NCBI RefSeq assembly: GCF_000934725.1
Contig: NZ_JYNS01000009.1
Span: 1 to 64,000, forward strand
DNA: 64,000 nucleotides
Direction: 5' to 3'
Origin: Methyloterricola oryzae
Lineage (GTDB): Bacteria > Pseudomonadota > Gammaproteobacteria > Methylococcales > Methylococcaceae
In this document: piece by piece, positions 59,388-64,000 of the stretch
Layout of the letters: every line of letters starts with the position of its first letter
How positions within the stretch are numbered: position 1 is the stretch's first letter
The notes under the pieces: generated by a model
The model's input: the letters and a program-made list of their open reading frames with translations, nothing else
Told to the model about the DNA's origin: nothing
The model's database searches: none
Program-made: the position numbers and the translations under genes

Positions 59388-59988
59388 GGCATTCTCCGCT
59401 TAGGAGGCGACGGCTCATGCAATCTTTGATGCGCAATCGCGCATGGTGGAGGCGAGTCTTCACCGTATTTTCCGGACACTGGACGATCTGCGCCATTTCT
59501 GCGATGTCCAGATCTTCCACATAGGCCAGATGCAGGATCTCTCGGTGCGCCTGCGACAGCCGACCGGCTACCGTGAGGCTGTCCATGCAGGCCCTCAGGC
59601 TCATTCGGATTTGCTCGACAGCGATCACGTCGGTGATGGTCGGCATTTCGGCCGCCAGGGTCTGCTCCAGTTCCTCGGAGAGATCCTCTGTCGGGCGAGA
59701 CTTGCGCAGTTTGTCGACCGCCTTGTTGCGAGCGATGCCCAGCAGCCAGGTCTTGAAGCGGGACTCGCCCCGGAAGCGTTCGGGTTGCCGCCAAACCTCG
59801 AAAAGCGTGTCTTGCACGACCTCCTCGATGATATGCGTGTCCCGGGTCCAATTTTTCCAGACATAGTTCCGCACGGAAAGGCTGAAGCCTTCGTATATGA
59901 CTTGCATGGCCCGTTCCGCCGCGCTTCTTGGAATCCGGGCGGCAATGGCACCGAGGAGGTCGCCAATCTCGTCTTCCGTCAGATCCAT
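59377..59988 (-). CDS. ECF-type RNA polymerase sigma factor
   Basis: 203 residues. Region 2 (ESRFKTWLLGIARNKAVDKLR, VVQDTLFEVW) and region 4 helix-turn-helix (EMAQIVQCPENTVKTRLHHAR). ATG 59988 has AAGGA seven bases upstream. First gene of the sigma, anti-sigma, caspase-like unit; presumably controls the local secretion genes. Confidence 0.93.
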   Translation of the reverse strand: MDLTEDEIGDLLGAIAARIPRSAAERAMQVIYEGFSLSVRNYVWKNWTRDTHIIEEVVQDTLFEVWRQPERFRGESRFKTWLLGIARNKAVDKLRKSRPTEDLSEELEQTLAAEMPTITDVIAVEQIRMSLRACMDSLTVAGRLSQAHREILHLAYVEDLDIAEMAQIVQCPENTVKTRLHHARLRIKDCMSRRLLSGECHDQ

Positions 59989-60798
59989 TTCCGTTCCTTC
60001 ACTGAGTCGTTCAAAAACTTGGGGCGGTTCATGCAATTTTATTTGGCGCCGCTCAGGACCCATCCAACCCAAGCACGGCTTTCATTTTTATGGTCGCAGG
60101 ATTCCTTCTTGGCAGAAAAGGCAATTTTACCCAGCCAAATCGGGAGCATTTGCATGACGCGACGGAAAGGCTCCCTGACGGAGCACCAGCCACCGCTTGG
60201 GCATGATTCGATCTGTTGCGCGTGGAGCGGATGCTTGACTTCAGGCAGTTCCCGTTTTCGAGCGACGTGACTGAGCTGGTTGGGCGTCGTTTGGAAAACT
60301 CCTGGAGCTTCGGTCAATTGCCGGGAGAAAGCGCGCGCATTGGCTTTCCGAATCGCGGACTTCGGCGTTGTTCGGCGCCTGAAGCTGCGTGAACTGCGTG
60401 TAGCTCGGCGGCTCCGCAGCGCGTTCGCATATTGCGCTCTTATGGGGGCTCGCCGCGTTGGGGGCGACGGAGGTGGCACAAATCGAGGTTAGAGCGGCCC
60501 TTAAATTGGCTGGGTTAATCTGGGTTAATAAGGGGCAAGGACGCCGTCGACCCGAAATACCGGGAGGGAATTTTTGGGCCTGGCCAACAGACGTAATCAT
60601 CCTGAGCCTGGAGAGCACACTGACCGAAGGAGGCATGGCACAATAGGCTGAGCCAACGGCCCATGCCGAGGTGGGGAGACTTGATGCAAGATGGGCTGCC
60701 ATCTTTACGGATGGCCCGTCAGCGGGTAGCGCGGGCCTCCAGTCTCCTGCGGCTGCAGGAGACTGGGGAGGCGCGCTTTGAGGGGGGAAGATCGACGC
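59989..60798. other. Long intergenic region with hairpins
   Basis: About 800 bases between the sigma gene and a small secreted protein. Short frames exist but none has motifs, good starts or plausible composition. Hairpins at 60698-60715 and 60739-60766 are the only clear structures. Confidence 0.5.
60698..60766. repeat. Two adjacent hairpins
   Basis: GCCATC/GATGGC (60698-60703, 60710-60715) and a perfect 12-bp stem CCAGTCTCCTGC/GCAGGAGACTGG (60739-60750, 60755-60766) with a GGCT loop. The second is 33 bases beyond the stop of the minus-strand secreted protein gene. No U-tract. Confidence 0.55.
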
Positions 60799-61272
60799 TT
60801 AAATCCTGTCGCGGATAAAGCTCACTGCCAGGCTCGATTTTTGGGCGCTGGCGGATTGCGCCGAGACCTTGTGGGCAATAACGCGATAGGTGACGGTCTG
60901 GTTCAAGACGCAGGTATCGGTACGCTGATAGCTGGCCGTTCCAAAGGTGGTGCCGCTTTCCGTAAATTGGCGCAGGAGATGGTGCTGATTGATATCGGTG
61001 GCGGTCGAATTTTTGGTGATGCCATAGATGACCTCCGCTTCGCCGGGTACGAACATGGAATCCATGCTGATCTGCGCGCTGGCATTCGCCACCAAAGTGC
61101 CCGCGGCGGGACATTTAACCACCACGGTGTTGACGACGGTGTCGGTGTCCAGGAGGTTCTTGAAGCTGGCGAAAGAGTAATCGCCACCAACTTCCGGATT
61201 CGCTTGCGCAAGCGCGGCCCCGAACACCAGAGGCAGCATGGCGGTGGCACGGATTTTTGAGATTGCGTTCAT
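60799..61272 (-). CDS. Small secreted protein of unknown function
   Basis: 157 residues. Signal peptide (MNAISKIRATAMLPLVFGAA, cleavage near AQA-NP) and a beta-rich body with two cysteines (VKCPAAG and DTCVLNQT) that could form a disulfide. No family recognised. AAGGA lies eight bases before ATG 61272. Lies divergent to the TpsB gene. Confidence 0.65.
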   Translation of the reverse strand: MNAISKIRATAMLPLVFGAALAQANPEVGGDYSFASFKNLLDTDTVVNTVVVKCPAAGTLVANASAQISMDSMFVPGEAEVIYGITKNSTATDINQHHLLRQFTESGTTFGTASYQRTDTCVLNQTVTYRVIAHKVSAQSASAQKSSLAVSFIRDRI

Positions 61273-61789
61273 TGCTTTTTCCTTCGACTGAATGTAACTG
61301 GGTTGATTGAAACGTCTCGACGACCTTGCCCCGAGAGTCGGTTCCCGATTGAGCAGCGTCATGAGTTCAGTCGAAGCGAGTCGCCATTCGGTTCATCAAT
61401 TTTCAAGATTCATCAGCGCAGCAAGCTCCGCTCGTGGCCCGACCGAACTTGCGGAGTTCTGGGCCTCGTACAAAAGCGGACAGCCTCATGTCGTCTCACT
61501 GGCCAGTCCTGAGGTAATCAGATCTAAAGCTGTCGATGGCTATCGTCTACTGGAGGTTGTGGCAGACACGCCCAATGCATGGTCACAGCGCCCGGCTTGA
61601 ACCTTTCGCCGTAATTCCTCGACGGAATTGAAATACTTGGTAAGGTAGCGCGGGGCGTGAGCGGCCCGCGTCAGTAACGTCCTTGGATCCTGCCGCTTTG
61701 ACAAGTAGGCTGATCTTTCGTGTAATCAATGTCTTAACGAAGTTTCCAGAGTTTCAAGCGGCGGCGAGCAAAGGGCCTGGTTAGAAAGC
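61273..61789. other. Regulatory region upstream of the TpsB gene
   Basis: Divergent region with the TpsB promoter (61698-61726) and an inverted repeat AATTCC-TCGAC-GGAATT (61613-61629) about 70 bases further up. A 97-codon plus-strand frame from 61307 has no ribosome site or known motif and is not called. Confidence 0.5.
61698..61726 (+). promoter_or_regulatory. Promoter of the TpsB gene
   Basis: Consensus TTGACA (61698-61703), 17-base spacer, TGTAAT (61721-61726), about 64 bases before the first possible ATG. Suggests housekeeping sigma-70 rather than only ECF control. Confidence 0.6.
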
Positions 61790-63610
61790 ATGCAGGGAAA
61801 GCGAGCACCGGAAGATTCAGGCGCGATCCGCTCTGGTAGAAAACTAGCTATTGGCGCTTGCGTCGCAGCAGGCATGGCCCGACGGCCCTGCATAGCTCGT
61901 TTTCGCGGGGCGCAATCGAGATGCAATGTTGCAAAGAGCTTTGTAATCGGAACGTTTACGCTCTGCCTTCTATCCGGGGCTTCGGAGGCACTCGGAACGG
62001 GCTATCAGCAACTCCCGCTCAGGCCAAGCGGCGATCAGCCCAAGCTACCGGACTTCGTGCCATCGGGTGTCCCGCCCGGGCTTGTATTGCCGCCAGTTCC
62101 CAAGGTGCAGCAACTCGCTGAAACACCCCAGGGTAAGCGCTATTTGCTCAGGCGAGTGCAGTTAGACGGCAAAACCAGCCTGCCCGAAAGCATGATCCGT
62201 GAACTGGTGAAACCGCTCGAGGGTCGCATGGTCAGCCTGGAGGAGATCGAAAATCTGCGCCAAGCGCTGACCAGGGCTTACATCGAGCGAGGCTACATCA
62301 ACTCCGGCGCAGTAATCCCGAAGAACGGCTACCGGGATGGGGTCCTGCGCATACGCATGGAAGAGGGCCGACTTGCTAGGGTGCGGGTGCACGGCAACGA
62401 ACGGCTGCGAGCAGGGTACATCAGTCACCGCCTGTTACCGGAGCCTGCCGAGCCCTTACACCTGCCAAGCCTCCAGGAACGATTCCAAATGCTCCTATCC
62501 GATCCCCTGATTCGGCGCATGAACGGTCGCATTCTGCCCGGAATCACGCCTGGCTCCGCTATCCTGGACGTGGATGTGGTCCGCGACCGCCCCTATCAGT
62601 TGACCCTTTTTGGTGACAACTACCGCCCGCCCTCCATTGGCGCGGAGGCCTTCGGCACCTCCATTTGGGTTCGAAACTTGACCGGGCTCGGCGATCTGTT
62701 GGATTTCACATTCACCACCAGTGATGGCTCCGACCGTTTCACCGGGGGCTTTCGCCTGCCCATTGGAGATCTGGGCACCGAGGCTTACGTCCGCTTTGAC
62801 GAGGGCGATGCGTCCGTTGTCGAGGAACCGGTTGATAACCTGGACATACGCAGTCAGGTGCACACCCTGGAAGGGGCCGTCACCCATCCCTTCATCAACA
62901 GTTTGCGCCAGCGCCTGAACCTGGGGGTGTCGTTCAATGTGCGCGAGAATGAAACCGAACTTGGCGGAAGACCTTTTTCATTCGTGCAGGGGGAGCCCAG
63001 CGGAAGGAATCAGGCGACGGTCCTGCGCATCTTTCAGGATTTCCAGAGGCGATGGGATGCCGACGTTGTGTCTTTTCGCTCGACCTTCAGCGTGGGGCTG
63101 AATGCCCTCGGAGCGACCCCAAGATCCAACCCGGACTATCCCAGCAGCGAATTTTTCGCCTGGCTGGGCCAGGCCCAGTATGCCCACCGCTTCACCGATG
63201 ACGGCCTGCAGGTGCTGTTTCGAGGCATGGTACAACTGAGCGACGCGCCCCTGTTGCCCTTGGAACAGGTTGCCGTGGGTGGCGTCGGCACGGTGCGCGG
63301 GTATCGGGAGAACGAATTGGTGCGCGACCAGGGTTACGCGCTCTCCGGCGAGTTGCATATCCCGGTTTTGCAGGGAACTGAAGAGCCCTACCGGCTGGTT
63401 CTGGTGCCATTTTTGGATTACGGCGCCGCTTGGAACCTGGGTCAGGCATCTAAATCCCTGACCTCGATCGGCATCGGCTTCAACGCCGACTACCGGACAC
63501 TGCACGGCGAGCTTTACTATGGCTATGCGCTCGACCGCACGCCCACCTCCGACGCCGACGATCTTCAGGACCAGGGCATCCACTTCCAGGGCCGGATCGA
63601 CGCCTTTTGA
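61790..63610 (+). CDS. Two-partner secretion outer-membrane transporter (ShlB/FhaC/HecB-like)
   Basis: 606 residues. Pro-rich linker (about 85-105), POTRA domain(s) (about 118-260; GKTSLPESMIRELVKPLEG, YIERGYINSGAVI), then a 16-strand-type barrel with the VRGYRENELVRDQGY conserved motif and terminal Phe. It would secrete a TpsA-type substrate. The hydrophobic signal (SFVIGTFTLCLLSGASEALG, about 50-70) is internal to the longest frame; a later start such as ATG 61874 may be real. Confidence 0.9.
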   Translation: MQGKRAPEDSGAIRSGRKLAIGACVAAGMARRPCIARFRGAQSRCNVAKSFVIGTFTLCLLSGASEALGTGYQQLPLRPSGDQPKLPDFVPSGVPPGLVLPPVPKVQQLAETPQGKRYLLRRVQLDGKTSLPESMIRELVKPLEGRMVSLEEIENLRQALTRAYIERGYINSGAVIPKNGYRDGVLRIRMEEGRLARVRVHGNERLRAGYISHRLLPEPAEPLHLPSLQERFQMLLSDPLIRRMNGRILPGITPGSAILDVDVVRDRPYQLTLFGDNYRPPSIGAEAFGTSIWVRNLTGLGDLLDFTFTTSDGSDRFTGGFRLPIGDLGTEAYVRFDEGDASVVEEPVDNLDIRSQVHTLEGAVTHPFINSLRQRLNLGVSFNVRENETELGGRPFSFVQGEPSGRNQATVLRIFQDFQRRWDADVVSFRSTFSVGLNALGATPRSNPDYPSSEFFAWLGQAQYAHRFTDDGLQVLFRGMVQLSDAPLLPLEQVAVGGVGTVRGYRENELVRDQGYALSGELHIPVLQGTEEPYRLVLVPFLDYGAAWNLGQASKSLTSIGIGFNADYRTLHGELYYGYALDRTPTSDADDLQDQGIHFQGRIDAF

Positions 63611-63627
63611 CATCGGGAGGCTGACCC

Positions 63628-64000
63628 TTGCGAACCGCCTTATCGATCGCGTCCCGATACATACGCCAACGACCTCGGACTCCCGCACAGGGCCTCGTGC
63701 GCCATGTCATTGTCTGGTCCGTGTCCCTTTCTAAGTCGCTGCCACTGCTGGCCTTGCTGTTGGCGAGCCCCCCGGCGCGTGCTACCGACCCCGTAACTTC
63801 CGGGCTGGAGTACCTGCGCGCGGGCCACTATGCCCTGGCGATGCGCCACTTCGAGATCGCGGAGAGGCAAGCGCCGTCCCCGCAGGAAAGAGCCAAGGCC
63901 GCCGGCTATCTCGGGATGATCCACTTTCAGCTTCGGCACGACAAGCTGGCAGGAACCTTCTTGGAGCGGGCTATCAAGTTGACGACCGACGGCGGCAGAG
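63628..64000 (+). CDS. Secreted TPR protein, cut by window edge
   Basis: TTG start at 63628 preceded by GGGAGG seven bases upstream. The visible 124 residues carry a long N-terminus with hydrophobic signal (KSLPLLALLLASPPARA) and then TPR-like helices: GLEYLRAGHYALAMRHFEIAE, KAAGYLGMIHFQLRHDKLAG, TFLERAIKL. It follows the TpsB gene by 17 bases, so it is in its operon. Such genes beside TpsB often continue into CHAT-protease proteins; that cannot be seen here. Confidence 0.75.
   Translation, partial: MRTALSIASRYIRQRPRTPAQGLVRHVIVWSVSLSKSLPLLALLLASPPARATDPVTSGLEYLRAGHYALAMRHFEIAERQAPSPQERAKAAGYLGMIHFQLRHDKLAGTFLERAIKLTTDGGR

Noticed and set aside
60241-60702. 153-codon minus-strand frame in the large intergenic region
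   Set aside because: Composition is Ser/Pro/Ala/Arg-rich as in chance GC-rich frames, no domain, no credible start.
61307-61600. 97-codon plus-strand frame upstream of the TpsB gene
   Set aside because: No ribosome site, no recognisable motif, and it lies in a divergent promoter region that also holds the TpsB promoter.

Overview
This is a GC-rich bacterial chromosome segment that reads as a gammaproteobacterium. Support comes from gene content and order: mlaFED-B next to murA, petABC followed by sspA-sspB, dnaX-ybaB-recR with a small SRP RNA, tig-clpP-clpX-lon-hupB-ppiD, TusBCD/DsrC-type sulfur-relay genes, LpxH and BepA. I could not fix genus or family. A methanotroph or sulfur-oxidiser-like gammaproteobacterium would fit, but that is inference.

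Layout. (1) 1-220: edge of an insertion sequence (OrfA fragment plus palindrome). (2) 460-9355: a signalling block with a PAS histidine kinase, a convergent run of PAS-GGDEF-EAL-REC fusion, HDOD protein and HD-GYP response regulator, then a FIST-GGDEF diguanylate cyclase. It can in principle make, break and sense c-di-GMP. (3) 9545-16416: a Cys-cluster (YkgJ-type) protein, the Mla lipid-transport operon without mlaC, then murA, hisG (short form) and hisD. (4) 16653-20544: cytochrome bc1 genes petABC and sspAB. (5) 20580-26144: BepA-like protease divergent from tusDCB and a two-cysteine DsrC/TusE protein, then fhs, convergent with lpxH. (6) 26207-29166: periplasmic cyclophilin, beta carbonic anhydrase and SulP anion transporter, a likely bicarbonate module. 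(7) 29412-37190: hinT, recR, ybaB, dnaX, 4.5S RNA, a DUF475/TerC-like membrane protein and mfd, all on the minus strand. (8) 37449-39625: H-NS-like protein, an unlisted 59-residue basic protein, a cupin overlapping tail-to-tail with a class II aldolase, and tRNA-Leu. (9) 39765-49139: tig, clpP, clpX, lon, hupB, tRNA-Val, tRNA-Asp, ppiD, rsfS. (10) 49158-54933: RlpA-like lipoprotein, ppnP and the hydrogenase maturation set hypCABDF without hypE. (11) 55106-57751: methionine salvage mtnB-mtnD-mtnC and a Tat-exported DUF882 protein. (12) 57870-64000: an accessory block with an ECF sigma factor, a membrane anti-sigma-like protein and an exported caspase-fold protein (minus strand), an unknown small secreted protein, and on the plus strand a TpsB/FhaC-type outer-membrane transporter followed by a TPR protein cut by the window edge.

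The last block is the best candidate for a poorly described system. A sigma/anti-sigma pair is translationally overlapped and then joined to a caspase-like protease with a signal peptide, and it sits beside a two-partner secretion pore and a secreted TPR protein. The c-di-GMP block at the left end is the second most interesting region. Most of the middle is conserved housekeeping with a few informative oddities: no mlaC, no hypE, a missing acidic residue in RlpA, two redox cysteines in the TusE-position protein, and several intergenic hairpins.
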